64,000 nucleotides of DNA from Rotaria sordida (taxonomy: Eukaryota > Rotifera > Eurotatoria > Philodinida > Philodinidae): positions 1-64,000 of the forward strand of contig CAJNOL010000378.1 in the NCBI GenBank assembly GCA_905250125.1, read 5' to 3'. The position numbers and the translations under genes are program-made. Positions 11,800-24,427 of this stretch are shown here, in pieces. Position 1 is the stretch's first letter, and each line of letters starts with the position of its first letter. A model generated the notes under the pieces. That model did not search any database, was not told the origin of the DNA, and saw only the letters and a program-made list of their open reading frames with translations.

Positions 11800-12200
11800 G
11801 GTACTTGTTTGTTATCGTCCCGCAATTTTTATTTTTATTTTTTAATATTATCGTATCCTTTAATTTTTTATCTTTTCATCTTATTATCATTCCTATCATG
11901 CCCGTATTATGACTAGTGCATATTTCCTTTCTTTCTATTATTGTTGTGATGCCAGCATGTATGTAATTTCATCTATATTTTCTTTCGTTCTACTACCATG
12001 CATGGATGAATGTATGTATGGTTCTAGTATATTCAAGTGCATCCTTTCTTTCCTTTCTATCTCTATCTTATATATATTGTTCATGTAGATCTCCCTAGTA
12101 GGTTCTTTGCTCTCGCGTATATATACCCGTCTGTTAATCAATAAAAATGTATGTGTGAAGATAAACTGTCTTGACTAGTAGATAGTACGTGGCAGATCAT
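11800..12200. other. pyrimidine-rich stretch, possible LTR-derived
   Basis: There is no coding content. It is pyrimidine-rich (repeated CTTTCTTTC and CTATCTC), has a TATATATA, an AATAAA (about 12140), and a TGGCAGATCATCAC shortly after. The position downstream of the gag fossil and the presence of promoter-like and polyA-like signals would fit an LTR. No second copy is present in this window to prove it. Confidence 0.2.
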
Positions 12201-12223
12201 CACATTCTGTACACATTTTCATC

Positions 12224-12964
12224 ATGAATTTTCTACGTTTGTCTGAACAAATTCCTGATGAAGCTTCAAGTGCCAAATACCTACAACAACATGGAATAAT
12301 ACAAGCTCAAATATTTTGCAAGAATAACTACAAGATAAAATTGTCCTTGGGTGCTAAAGATCGATGGCGATGCTACTTAAGTGGATGTCGTTAAGATAAA
12401 TGTTTACGCACAAATAATTGGTTAGTTGGTTCGAAGTTTTCTCTTCGAAAAGTCATTTTATTCATTTATTCTTAGTCGCAAAAGAGGACATCGGTGAAAT
12501 TTTTAAAAGATGACCTTGAAATCGGTCAAAACGCTGTCGTGGATTGGAACTACTACTTAAGAGAAGTGTGTGCTTGGAAGCTTCAACAGACACAAATGAT
12601 AATTGATGGACCCAATACCACTGTGAAGATCGACGAAAGTCTCTTCAGTCGAAGAAAGAATCATGTTGAATGTGTATTGCCGTAGCAATGGATCTTAGGT
12701 GGAATTGGTCGAGAAACTCGTGAGTATTTTACGGAAATCGTTTCAGATAGAAGTGTAGCCACGCTTCTTCCAATCATCACCACTCGGATCAAACCCAGAA
12801 CAACAATCATAACAAACAAATGGCGTAGTTACAACGGATTGGCTTTATTCACCTTACTATCAATAACAAGTGCAATTTCGTAGATCCACAAAGTGGAGCC
12901 CACACGCAAACTATCGTTAGAGCTGGGCGAGGTCCGAAGAATGAAAACAGGAAAAGACAAGGGA
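12224..12964 (+). pseudogene. Merlin/ISXO2-type transposase, broken
   Basis: The translation follows the IS1595/ISXO2-like (Merlin superfamily) transposase from near its N-terminus. Landmarks are RLSEQIPDE, the degenerate Cys zinc-ribbon region, VVDWNYYLREVC, the first catalytic Asp in VKIDESLFSRRKNH, QWILGGIGRETREYF, DRSVATLLPII and then TIITNKWRSYNG. The family normally has Ser-Asp-x-Trp at that last site; here it is Thr-Asn-Lys-Trp, so the second catalytic Asp is lost. The NFVDPQSGAHTQT landmark follows in another frame near 12868. In-frame stops occur near 12392 and 12683. The 3' part runs into an assembly gap. It is a dead copy of a DNA transposon of a type rare in animals but known from several invertebrates. 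Confidence 0.8.
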
Positions 12965-12974
12965 NNNNNNNNNN
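12965..12974. other. assembly gap (10 N)
   Basis: Ten consecutive N. This is probably a scaffold join of unknown true length, so the neighbouring Merlin copy may be incomplete only because of it. Confidence 0.99.
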
Positions 12975-13858
12975 AACAACTCTAAACAAAAATAACTCAG
13001 TTTAAAAAATCGTCTAAAGAATTGTATTCAGTATTGTGTATATATAGTAGGTAATAAAATTATTCAACAAGCCAAAAGAAATATAAGAAAATAAAAGCTA
13101 TTATCAAGTTCCCAAAGTCAGCATCTAGAACGAGTGAATACAATTTTCTTTAGACTATATAGAACGATAGAACAAATAATTTTCTACAAAATGAGATATC
13201 TCCGAGTTCTGTACAACGTTATTTTGCCGAAATACATCAATCTTACGGAAGCTCTTGAAGTCGTTTTTTTTAATTTTCTATAGAAAAAACATTTTTTGAC
13301 CTTCAATCAAATTGTTGGATTCTTTCTAAAGTTTACGAGAACAGAAAAGAATTGAAAATAACCCTTGTCGAATAATTTTGGTACTTGTTGTATGTACAAT
13401 TTTCCTAAATTATTGAGTTCGCTTGTTACTGATGACACAAAATTGAAGTTTTAACAATATCGAACTTTTTTCTTGTTTTTATTTTTTTGTTGTATGTGTT
13501 TGAAAAATCACAGACAAAACAAGAAGAAGATACACAAAAAGAGAGAGAGAAAAGACACGCAAGAAAAAATGACAAATACATACAGATATCATAAGTTGTT
13601 ATTGTTGTGTTTTTTTTTGTGTTTTGTTTTCATATTATAAAAGAGATAAGTTTACTTCTAAGTACATCTTCTCGTTTAACTTAAATGGACTTGATATTTG
13701 TACATAACAGAAACGCACTTCATTTCATCTATTATCTTTTTTTCTTTTTGTCTTAGTGAAAGAAGAAAACAAGAAATATGTAAGAATAACATATTTATAC
13801 ACTGAGATCAAAAGAAAACCATCGGACAGACAAGCAAAAAAAAGGGGGAAAAAGCAAA
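12975..13858. other. non-coding, downstream of RBM25
   Basis: No gene was recognised. The sequence is AT-rich with A- and T-runs and a GA-rich patch near 13500-13570. The part near 13858 is the 3' untranslated side of the minus-strand RBM25 gene. Confidence 0.6.
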
Positions 13859-16800
13859 TCATTTGCTTAGACCATGTCGTTTAGCTTCAATTTCATAGAC
13901 AAGTAATCGCCACATTTTAACAACAAATACTTCAGCTTCATCATCAAGTACAACACGTATATCAGATAGGATTGTTTCAGCACTTTTTTTTGACATTATT
14001 GATGTACAAATAAAATCTGTTAATGTTACTTCTTCTTCACCAATATATTCAACAATTTTTTTCGTTACCCATGGTTTAATACGTTTTTCCATTAGATTCT
14101 TTAATTTATAAAAAGAAAAAAAAATTAGATTTATAAAGAAAAAAAAAATACATACGGAATCAAGAAGTGACCAATCAAGTGGAAAAGTAAATAAATCTTC
14201 TTTTTTTGTTGGAATACTTTCAATTAATTTACGTACAGCTTGACGTTTATCTTCTTGTGATGGAATAGGATTAACATTTGTTGTTGGAGTTAAAGGTGTT
14301 GGTTTACTTGATGACATTCGATTGTTTGGTTCATCTTTAATATATGTTGAATTATGAGAAGTTGGAGTAGTTTGTTGATCAAGTATTGCAGATAATTTTG
14401 ATTTTTTCTGAAAATTATTTGTACTATCATCATCTTGATCTTCACGAAAAACCTTCAAATTTTAAAGAAATATTTCATTGAATTATTCTATCAAAATCAA
14501 AACTTACTTCATTAACAGCTAATTTTCGTTTTGATGGTAATTTTGTACCAGTTATTGGTGCACCACCAAGTGCAGATGTTTGACGAGGACTAATTTTGAT
14601 TTCTAAATAAAACACAAAAAAAAAAAGTAATAGATAAAACAAAAGTCAATTAAGTATTCTACAAACCATTTTGTGGTAAAAGTATTGCTGGTGGTGATTG
14701 ATCCATATTTTCAGTATCTAACAAATAAAATCATATTTATATCAACATTTATTTGAGGAGAGTTTTCATGAAATCATCGAGTATACGAGGTATTTGATAA
14801 ATCAAAATCTCTTTTTTTTGTGCATTCAATACATCGATATCTGACAACACTAATCTCAAAATTTTAACTTCCAATAGTCTTTCTTTTATCCCTATCATAT
14901 CTTTATAAACAAAAAGTCTCCTGTAAAAGTTGCGCTCGGTTTCGTTCCAGTGAACCATCAGTTTTTAGTTCAGATCCAAAAGAAACTTTTATCAGCCCGG
15001 TCCAGAAAGTTTTGAAGCCAATAGACTGTAACCACGTGGCAAATTATTTTTCTGTCGAAAAGTCACACTATATAGGACAGAGGTGAACTGCGTTTCTATC
15101 CGAACATGCCATTTTGAAGAGAATAATAAAAATTTGTATGACATATGATAGTGATAAAAAGTCAGTATCGAGTAATTTTTCAAAGGAAGACAATTGGAAA
15201 CTAAAATTTTGAAGTTAATGTTTTCAGATATCGATGCATTGAATGCATAAAAAACTTTTTTTTTTATCGAGTATCTTGTATACTCGATGATCTCACAATT
15301 CTTTTCTTTAAGATTTGTCTTACTAGTATTAGTTGGTTCAATTGATGGAATAATAATATCTTTTCGATTATTTGTTGATTCATCATCATTATCTGATTCA
15401 TCAGTAGATTCATCACTTGTTGTTCGTGTAAGATCAGCTAAACGTTTACGTATTAATTCTTCTTCTTTTTCTAAACGTCGTTTTATTTCTAATTCAATAT
15501 CATCAATATTATCTTGAAGTAATAATTTTTGACGTAATTCTTCAACTTCTTCTTTTTCATGACGTCTATCACGATTATCAGTTTCAATTTCATGTTCACG
15601 ATCTTTTAAACGACGTGCTAATGATGTACCTCTAGATAGAAAATAGTTTTATTATTTATTAATTTAATATTGATAGAAAAAAAAATTCGTACTTGTAATA
15701 TTTCGGATCATCATTTTCATCATTATAATCTTCAAGAAATGCTAATAAACGTTTGCCTTCTTTTTCTTCATCATGTAATCGAGTTAATTCACGACGTTTT
15801 TCAAGTTCATAATCATTTTGTTTTTTTCGTTCACGTATTTCCCATGCTTTCAATCGCTAGAAGATAAATATCATATTAAATATAATCAAGATAATAGGAT
15901 TCGAGTTATTGACTATTTCAGATACTTATGTACACATATTCAATAACATAACCTTTTCCAACTCGAGTTTGGACAGATCGTTTTTTTCTAGACTTCGATC
16001 CTAAGAACCATTGAAGTACATCAAAACTCGATGTAATAAATCATATCATACTCAAAATTGTATAAAGGTTATTTTTATAAATTTTAAGCATTGATACATG
16101 TAAACAAGAAGTCATACCCACTCAGCTATTTTGTATATGAACTTTAAATATTCAACTCGATGTCTCAAATGAAATACTATTAGTTGATATAATCTGTCTT
16201 CAATATCATTATTCAGACAAATAAGTGTAATCGTCAAAGTTGCGGGACTCACTAGTATTCTGTCTCATTCACCTAATCATGTGATTTACACCCGAAATAA
16301 ACTATTGAAGACGAACAAAAACACAAATATTTCAAGTGTTAAGATAGGAACAACGACAAGATTTGAAACATTCACAAAAACTTATTCTCGTTACGGACTG
16401 TCTCTATACAAAATTTTAATTTAAAATTTGAAGATTAAGTTTCTTGAGAGGTACCAGAACATTCATTTTAATAACTACGGTAAAAGTACAATATCTTGAC
16501 ACCAATAAATTCACATAGACTCAACTCAAAAGCGATTAATCAGTTGAAGGACTAGCCTTGTGAGTAATACATAAGAGAGATATCATCAGCTAATAGTATG
16601 TCATTTGTCACAATGACGTGAATACTTAAAGCTCATATATATATATATATATATGTATATAGTTAAATGGATGTGAGTTCTCATTTACATGTATCCAAGG
16701 TTTTATCTAGATGTTCTCTTCCAGAAGGATAACTTAAAACTCTTACAGGGTCAACCCGATGTTTGGAGAAGCGTCGCCTTCTCACTGGATGTAAACTAAT

Positions 16801-19509
16801 TTTTATCGAAGATTAGAACTTCTAAACTACCTCTATAGAATTCTAATATATAATACTCTCATTTTAATAATTGATTTGACTTACTTCTCGATAACGAAAT
16901 TCTTTTTCACGTAATCTTCTTTCTTGTCGTCTTCTTTCATAAGCTTCATCATCATCTTCATCATTTGAATGTGGTTTTGATAATGGTGATTTTGTTCTTG
17001 AACGACGATTATATGAACGTGATAATGGAACAGGTGAACGACGATCATAACGTGGTACAGGTGAACTACGTCGATCACTTGTACGACTACGAACAGAATT
17101 ACTTGTATTATTTCTTGATGATGAATTACGATAACGATCATCATTAGGTGATAAACGATCACGTCGATTTGAACTATTACGATCATGTTTTGGTGATGAA
17201 CGATCACGAGATGATGATGATGGTGGTGGTGGTGGTGGTGGTGATGTATTACGTGAAGATGGTGATAATGAAGATTTATTATTTCTATTAGCAGATGCTT
17301 CTTCAGCTGCAATTTTTTCACGTTGTAATGCACGTTCACGTTCATAACGATCTTTGCGTTCTTTTTCTGTATTACGCATTTTTGTTTCTTCATCTTTAAA
17401 ACGATCACGAAATATTTGAATTTCATTTGCTATTAAACTTCGTTTTCCTTCTTCATCATTAAGTGAAGCAGCAGTTGGATCAATAGGTCGTGTTATTGGA
17501 CTAGTTGAATTTGTTGTTGATGATGATGATGATATATCTTGTACAGGATTAACAGTTGTATTTGAAGGAATTGGTGGTTGAGGTAAAGGTGGCATATTTA
17601 ATATTGGATTTATTCCTGTTTGTACTTCACGAACTGATAATTCTTTTGCATCTAATGCACGTTGATTCATTTCTCGAGCAAATTCACGCATAATTGTTTC
17701 AAGTGATTGTTTTATTGCTAAATCTTCACGACGAGTTTCATTATCAATATAATCATCATCTTCTTCTTCAATTTCACCTTCTTCACCGGATTTCTTCTAA
17801 AAACAAAAACAAAAACAAATGAAATTAAAATTATTTTATTTTATTTTTTGCTACTTACATCTTTACTGTTCGATGTTTTTGTTTCATCATCATCTTCATA
17901 AATAAATTTAAAAGCTGTTGTATCTTTAGCTGCTTTTTTTGCTAATTCATGTCGTTTCTTTTTTTTATATTCATCAAGTAGTGCTTTTGTTTTAGCATCG
18001 ACTTTAACCTAAATAGAAAATAAAATATATTTCATATATTTATTTTTAAATTTTAAATTTATTATTTAAAAAATAAATAAGAAATATATTTATCTATACG
18101 TATTTATCTCAAAAAAATATAAATAAAACAATATAATAAGAAATTCTCCATACAAGGAACCACTCACTCTTGTTTTTATATAAAAGAATTGTAATTTGTG
18201 TTCAATAATAAACACTAAGAACAAAAAGATTTTTCATAGAACAAAAATGACTTTATTAAATGATGTTTACAAATTTGTTACCAGATCAATGTCTGTCTCG
18301 TGTTTGAAACCATATCAATCAAGTTAGGAGACACCTAACCATCAACGGAAAATATCCGGGAATTCTAACACACAATGCAAAACACTTACATGTTTATGTA
18401 TTTGTAAATAGATGTCTAATATTTGATAATCCAAAAGCAAAAAAAAAATAATTGGAAATAAAAAATCACTTACGACTAATTTTTTATCTTGAATTTGCCA
18501 ACCATTAAGTAAACGTATACAACGAAGTGTACCTTCAGGATTTTCATATTCACAAAAACCAAATGCTAGAAAAATTTAAAAAATAACAAATAAATTAAAT
18601 GAAAAATAAAATGAATCAAATCATTGTTTACCTTGAAGTTTACCATTGGCACCTTGTACTCGTTTCCAATTGACAACAGTACCACAATTCTAAGTCAATA
18701 AAAATAATGGAATATGTTAATTCATGTTTATAAATCATTATAGTCTATAGATTAATCATTACTACACAAATTATCAAGATATTTGATCGGAAATAGAACT
18801 AATTATTCAAGTACGATTTCGATCGACCTTGTACTCAAAATATCAAATAATATGTACTGTATATTAGCATGATAGATAGCAGACATTTATTCATGTCATC
18901 CTAAAGGTGAATGTGGCAAATGATTCGTTTCTTCGATTGCTCTTGTATCATTTCTGATCAAGATTCTTTGCAGTACTTCTATCCACAAAAATTTCTACTT
19001 GTCAGTTCTATTTGGTAAAAACGATATGGCAAAGAATGTCGAAAATAGTTAATCAAACGATTGCTTATTAAGAATAGATAAATTTGTTTTTTGCACTTCT
19101 TTAACTATCTACATTAAATGTCCTAGATACTTGTTAAATAGTATTTTACTTACATGAAGCATTCGTTTGATCATAGCATCGGGTGCTCGTTCAGAAATAC
19201 TACCAACAAACACTGTTGTAAGTGTTGGAGGACGATTTTTCTACAATAAAATACCAAATATATATATTCAAAACAATCAAAAAAATATAAACTGAACAAA
19301 CCTTTTCATTTTCTGCTGGTTTATGAGTACCATTGGTTCCTGTTGGTATTCCCGGTGGTGGTGTAGCCATCTAAATAAATAACAATCAACTTTTTTTTTA
19401 TTATATAAAAAATAACTAAAATACTCACATTAGGTGGAATCATCATTGGAGCACCTGGTGGGAAGAATGGCATAGGAGGTATGATGGGCATATGCGGTGG
19501 AAATGACAT
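13859..19509 (-). CDS. RBM25: RNA-binding protein 25 (RRM + PWI splicing factor)
   Basis: This is a multi-exon minus-strand gene. It starts at MSFPPHMPIIPPM (19509), with a Pro/Met-rich N-terminus as in RBM25. An RRM follows (19240-18480; TVFVGSISERAPD, then GFGFCEYENPEGTLRCIRLLNGW). Next come an acidic Lys/Glu segment and a long Arg/Glu/Ser/Asp-rich region (17800-15300, with poly-Pro and RDRSSPK-type repeats). A C-terminal PWI domain ends the protein (14230-13860; RKLIESIPTKKEDLF, KPWVTKKIVEYIGEEEV, ending HGLSK-stop). RBM25 is a nuclear U1-snRNP-associated regulator of 5' splice-site choice; RRM and PWI both bind RNA. Most introns are about 50-60 bp, but a few are long (15860-16870, 18010-18470, 18690-19150). 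One (14721-15318) contains an inverted-repeat element. Domain order and length match the family and no lesion is seen. Confidence 0.9.
14773..15290. mobile_element. inverted-repeat element inside an RBM25 intron
   Basis: The left end reads ATCATCGAGTATACGAGGTA. The reverse complement of the right end reads ATCATCGAGTATACAAGATA. Similarity continues inward (GCATTCAATACATCGATATC versus GCATTCAATGCATCGATATC) for well over 100 bp per arm. The whole, 518 bp, is nearly a long hairpin and encodes nothing recognisable. It lies within one intron of RBM25 and leaves both splice sites intact. It is probably a non-autonomous DNA transposon. Confidence 0.8.
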
Positions 19510-19876
19510 TGTTGTTCTTTAATTGCTATTATTATAATACCAATAAAGAATATTTCGTATAAATATGCACATTCTGAAAGAAAGAACAACAAAGAATATT
19601 TAATTCACTTTTTTCTCCTATTGCATTAAATGATAACAGAATCGTTCAATTTCTTTTTTGCGTTCCTAACCTATGAAAGCCTATTATGAATAGATAATAA
19701 AAAATAGTTCATTCACAGAAAAGAAAAGAAAAATAATCAAGAAGGAAAAACGACGCATGATGGAATGATAAACAATACAGAACAAAAAAGAAAACACAGC
19801 ATCAGCCTGATTAAATGATGGAAAAATTACGCATCTTTGTTTATCAAAGTTTTTTTTTTTTAAGTAAATCATTTTA

Positions 19877-20348
19877 TTATTTAAGATATGGATAATTTCG
19901 ATAGGCTAGTCCAGTTGATAAAGCAACAATAACAAGAGCTGGAAACCATTTACGACTAATTAAAAAGCGAAGTAACATAATAAGACCGAGACATGCAGCA
20001 ATCTAAACAATAGTAATAATAATAAATTATTAATAGAAAATTTTTTTAGTTTTATTTACAGCAAAATTAGCAACATAATTTTGACGTGTAAGATGTGTTG
20101 CATTGTAAATAGTCCAAGCACCAAAGAGAACACCTAAATGAATAAAAAAAACAAATTTTAAAAATCGGTTCACTAAATTATTTTTTTATTAACATACCAG
20201 CTAGGAGTGAAATACTACTACGACGAGTGATATAGCCAAGTAAACCACCAAGAACTAAAATTTAAATTTTCAAACAATGAATAATATTTGAAAATAAAAA
20301 TAACATACGCAATGCAGCACCATAAGCAACTCCAAATTGATCAGTCAT
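19877..20348 (-). CDS. TMEM14-family small membrane protein
   Basis: This four-exon minus-strand gene encodes about 98 residues, starting MTDQFGVAYGAAL and ending LAYRNYPYLK-stop. It has the three to four short hydrophobic segments of the TMEM14 (UPF0136) family. A Gly-rich first segment (LVLGGLLGYI) is followed by RRSSISLLAGVLFG, a central hydrophobic helix with conserved Ala/Gly, and SRKWFPALVIVALSTGLAYR near the end. Vertebrate TMEM14C acts in the inner mitochondrial membrane and helps move porphyrin precursors for haem synthesis; other members are less studied. Length matches the family (about 100-115 residues). The gene sits tail-to-head behind RBM25, with the RBM25 start only about 370 bp from its stop. 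Confidence 0.85.
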
Positions 20349-22590
20349 GATGATTTATTAAATAAATAATAAAGATAGAAAAGATTCTTTTCTAGAATAT
20401 AAAAAGTTCGACTTTTTCTTTTCTTTTTATTTAAGTGAAGATATGAAACATAATCATGTATAAATAGTCGCCATGTTGTTTATGATGTATGCTTAATAGG
20501 AATACAAAGATGCAGTATGTTCTCTGTCTATTTATTTATATATATATATTTAACGCGAATCTTACACATTTATGCAATTTGATAAAATAATTCAATTGGA
20601 CATACGATAAACGATTATATCATTGTACAACCAATCAAATTTTTTCATCGATTGAGAAATTTTTATCATATGTGCACTATCTTAGAAAAGTGGGCACATG
20701 AGATCAGCCTGATCTTGATCGGTTGAGTTAAAGAAAGGTTATGACGTATGATAGCTCTTCCCACTATGAGGTATTTAACTCACAAAGGAAAGAAGCTTAC
20801 AAACTTATGAACCTATCATTATATAAAATAACCGCATTAAGAAACTACTAGATGATAGGTTCACCGAGTTATATGACTCACATTGAGAAGGAATTTCATA
20901 TGTTTAGTTCTAAGAATGGCTCAGATACTTTTGGCTAATAATGTATTTCTTTATTGAGATAAATAGTATTAATTCTACATAGTATCTATTTGACAGCTTC
21001 CTTATGAATAAAAACTTTGACAAGTTCTTGATCACTGAGAAAAAAAAAATCAGCCAGATGGTTTGAAGCTGACTGGAAATATTGAATAGTTTTAATTATC
21101 TAGTTATCTATGAACTATCCTGTATTAGAATTTGTTAAAAGTTTAATTTTGATAAGCAAAGGATCACATTCATTAAAATTTCAAATCCTTATCAATAAAA
21201 TATCTAACTTCAATATTTTCAAATACTGCGCGATGAGCAAGTGTATTTTCTTTATTCTTATCTATTTTATACAAACATTTTGAAGAAAAATGTAGTACAA
21301 TTATAAATATTTTACGTACGATTTTATTATCACATTTTTGCCTTATTGTTTTGTGACACATTAGTTAAATATTTTGTTTTTTCGTTGATAGTCTATTCAA
21401 TTTTACTAAAGATTTAATTTGATACATCTTTATATCGAATAATAAAGATGAATGGATACAGAAAGAGATTCTAAAAAGAGAATGACTTTGGAGAATAGGA
21501 TTCGATTTGAGAAATTTAATTACATTAATCAACAAATGCATAATTCAAAAGTTTCACATTTGATTCTCCTCATATTTCTTTTTTGATCATTTCGTATTTT
21601 ACTAACGAGGAAACCTCACAAAGTGATAAATTATTATTGTAAAAATATAAAATTTTATGTCATATACCAATATTGCAAATTCTATTATATAAAAGAAAAA
21701 CAAATTTCATTCATCAACATATACCTGAGAATAATCGACATTAGAAAATTTGACACTTTCACAATCAACTACTTCCAATTAAAATCTTTATTTTTGCAAA
21801 GTTGAAATTTGAAAGTTAATTTTGTTGAGAATTTCACTAATATAGTCATAACTTAAGAATGAAGATCCATAGATGCAAATTCTTTTAGGTATAGTCTAGT
21901 ATCAATAAAGCCTACAGAATGAGTTAAAACTCATCTGAAAAACGATTTATCATTTCGTGAGATTCTTTTGTAATCACAGGCGAGAGCAGTAGTACAAAAT
22001 AAAATATTAGATTCTATGTTCAATGATAAAGTTAACATTGATTTGATATCGATAGTGGTGAGTCTCTACGATGATGTTGAGTCATGTGTTTGCATTACAA
22101 AATGTGACAATAATTATTACTGTATTGGGATTATCAAGAAGACGATTGGCAAACTCGATGGATAATCTGTGTAGACATAACTTAATATTGTCAAATATTA
22201 ACGTTCTTTTCTTTCAAAAAAAAAACTTTTTCTTGATGCATGTATCACAAAAATTTACATTACTATGTACATTTTTGTTTATATTTTAAATTGATAAGAA
22301 AATCTAATAAAAATAATGAAGTATAGAGTTCTGACAAAATCTATTTCTTATTCTTTTTGTTTTGTGATTGAACTGACCTGTCCGATGCGGAATAATTTGA
22401 ACGATTTCTCTGTGCTATCAGTTCAGTATGTATGATCAACACACACGTCGAACCAATCAACAGAAGCAGCTATCGTAGTGGATTTAATCAGGAAAATGAT
22501 GAAAAAGTAGATTGTCTTCTTTTTTCCCTAAACAGGAAGGGACAATTAGTCCTATAGTTACTTCATCTTTGTCACTGGTTGATCTATTCT
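20349..22590. other. non-coding spacer
   Basis: No gene was recognised. A hairpin with arms GAACCTATCAT / ATGATAGGTTC lies around 20809-20863. The sequence ACTAACGAGGAAACCTCACAAAGTG at 21601-21625 resembles the left tip of the inverted-repeat element at 53621, without a partner end nearby. Open frames here are short and low in complexity. Confidence 0.5.
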
Positions 22591-22591
22591 A

Positions 22592-23070
22592 TTATTTAGA
22601 GGAATGCTTTTCATTAAAACAATCAAGACAAAAGAACTTGTCGCAGTCAGGAGAGCAAATTTTTATTCTCTTTGCTGCCATCGCACTTGCTTCTCTTGAT
22701 TGTTGTTGCCTAATTTTCCCATAGCAACCAACACGTCGTCTTGAGATATCGCATGCAGATCCTTCCATTTCGTCGAGCTTGCGCTTCGTTTGGCTTGTTG
22801 AACGTTCTCTCGGATCAGGTTTTAGATTCTCGTATGGCACATTAAGACCTAAAGATCGCACAAGACTTTCACAAAACTATAGCATGGTCATACGGCTTGT
22901 GTCATAATTTTCTTTGTAAATCAAATAAGCATTCACTATTGACACTCAAAATATCATCTCAAATGTTACCTTTTGATACCACTTTTTGGACCGTCTGAGG
23001 CATGTATAGTATGTTGATAACTGACCAGATAAATCTATATCTTGTTTTCCTTTATTGACTCATATCCTCA
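22592..23070 (-). pseudogene. piggyBac transposase 3' remnant
   Basis: On the minus strand the translation follows the C-terminal third of a PGBD4-like piggyBac transposase. It begins around the third catalytic motif (DIDLSGQLSTYYT, normally VDxSDQ), then SKKWYQKVTFEMI, VSIVNAYLIYKENYDTS, SLVRSLGLNVPYENLKPDP and KRKLDEMEGSACDISRRR. It ends in the Cys-rich zinc domain (CSPDCDKFFCLDCFNEKHS, final His/Cys pattern). At least two stops interrupt it and nothing upstream of the third catalytic region was found, so it is a truncated dead copy. It belongs to a different lineage from the copy at 8.9-10.6 kb, judging by the zinc domain. Confidence 0.75.
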
Positions 23071-23655
23071 CCCTTCATACAAATGAAAAGAAAGAGTGAA
23101 AGATAATACTACGAAAAGAATATAAAAGAAAAAATTAAAATTTCGCTTCTTTATTTCGGTGTTACTGTACAATACGTGTAATACAGAAAAAGATAGACTC
23201 GAGTACCTATTCAGTTCGATGTGATAAAAGACTTACCATGCGATGATACAAACAACAGAAAGAAAAACAAATAGCTGTACTTACTGAAAAAATCAATGAG
23301 CGCATTTATCGGGCGTAGACATGCATGAAAATTAATATATTGAAGCTATTTTCCTCAGAAAACTGAATCGCTGTGAAAGGATTAATGTAGTAATTGGCCG
23401 TTTTATAGCCATTTCAGGTCGGATAAGACGCTGTTTCTGATGGTCGGAATGGTCCTTCTGGGATTCCATCCGGGGATGCAACAAAGGTTGATTCTAGTAT
23501 GAAAGGTTAAATAAGACATTTTTTATTTCATTTTTTAATTCATTTAGTTCTTTAACATCAAATAATAGACAAGAATAAAAAATAGATGTTTTATTTAATA
23601 ATGAAGAAATATTCCTTTTATAATTATATTCTTGTTTATCTAGACAAAGAAACGA

Positions 23656-24427
23656 ACCCTAGTAAATGTACTGAGCTAAGGGTACCCATGTACTGAGAAA
23701 GTGTCAGCAAAGTATTCGATATGGGTATTTCGAAAAATCTCAGTAATTATACTGATGTAGGTACTGTATTGGGTACCCATAGCAGCATTTTTACTGAACA
23801 AGTACTTGTATAGGTATCCGCACCTGTAATTTTACTGAGGGAAGCTCTACAGAATATCCTAGATTTATCACGTTCTGTGTAGCAACTGTTCATTTACCAT
23901 TTTCTTTTGCACACACGGTTTCATATAAACAACTCGACAAAACATAAGAAATTAATATTTTTTCATACTAAATTTTTCTAGATTATGTCTTGACTATTTA
24001 CTAGTTGAGAACATGCCGATCTCGATCGTAAATTGAGGGAGGACTACCCTGAAGTGGTCTGATGGAGATCCGACCAATTCAGGTCCGGTCAGATTCCGAA
24101 ATTTGACCTGCTTGAGTTTTCAGAATTGGAAGAAATAAATTAAATTAAATCGAAAAAATGTCATAAATTGCTTTGAGAGGAACAAAAATGAAAAAAGTCA
24201 ACGATTAGGTTCGATCATCAACATATTACAATTTTGACAACAGGGTACCTAAAAATACTGTGCAATAGTACCCAGTTGAGTATTTGATCAGTACCTTCAA
24301 TTATCCATTTATTAGACCTTTTCCAGCAGGATATCCGATAATGTACTTTAGTACCTAACAGATCCTGTGATATACTGGTAGCAGGGTACTTTTTCTGGTA
24401 TCCTTAACTCAGTACACTCACTAGGGT
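23656..24427. mobile_element. 772-bp non-autonomous transposon with 31-bp inverted ends
   Basis: The left end starts ACCCTAGTAAATGTACTGAG. The reverse complement of the right end starts ACCCTAGTGAGTGTACTGAG. The inverted ends match at 27 of 31 positions by eye. Both flanks inside the ends hold several copies of GGTACC/GTACT-like motifs (GGGTACCC at about 23675 and 23780, CAGGGTACC at about 24240, CAGTACC, AGGGTACTT). These look like subterminal transposase-binding repeats. There is no coding capacity and no clear target duplication, so the superfamily is uncertain; CCCTAG tips occur in piggyBac and others. Confidence 0.75.

Noticed and set aside
11800-12200. Definite LTR of the gag fossil
   Set aside because: No second copy in the window and no clear end sequences, so it is listed only as a possible LTR-derived stretch.
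16635-16665. (TA)n run in an RBM25 intron, considered as a regulatory site
   Set aside because: Simple repeat in an AT-rich intron; no further support.
16881-17426. Long His/Val-rich open frame opposite or alongside RBM25 exons
   Set aside because: It is a shadow frame of the repetitive RS/RE-rich RBM25 coding region.
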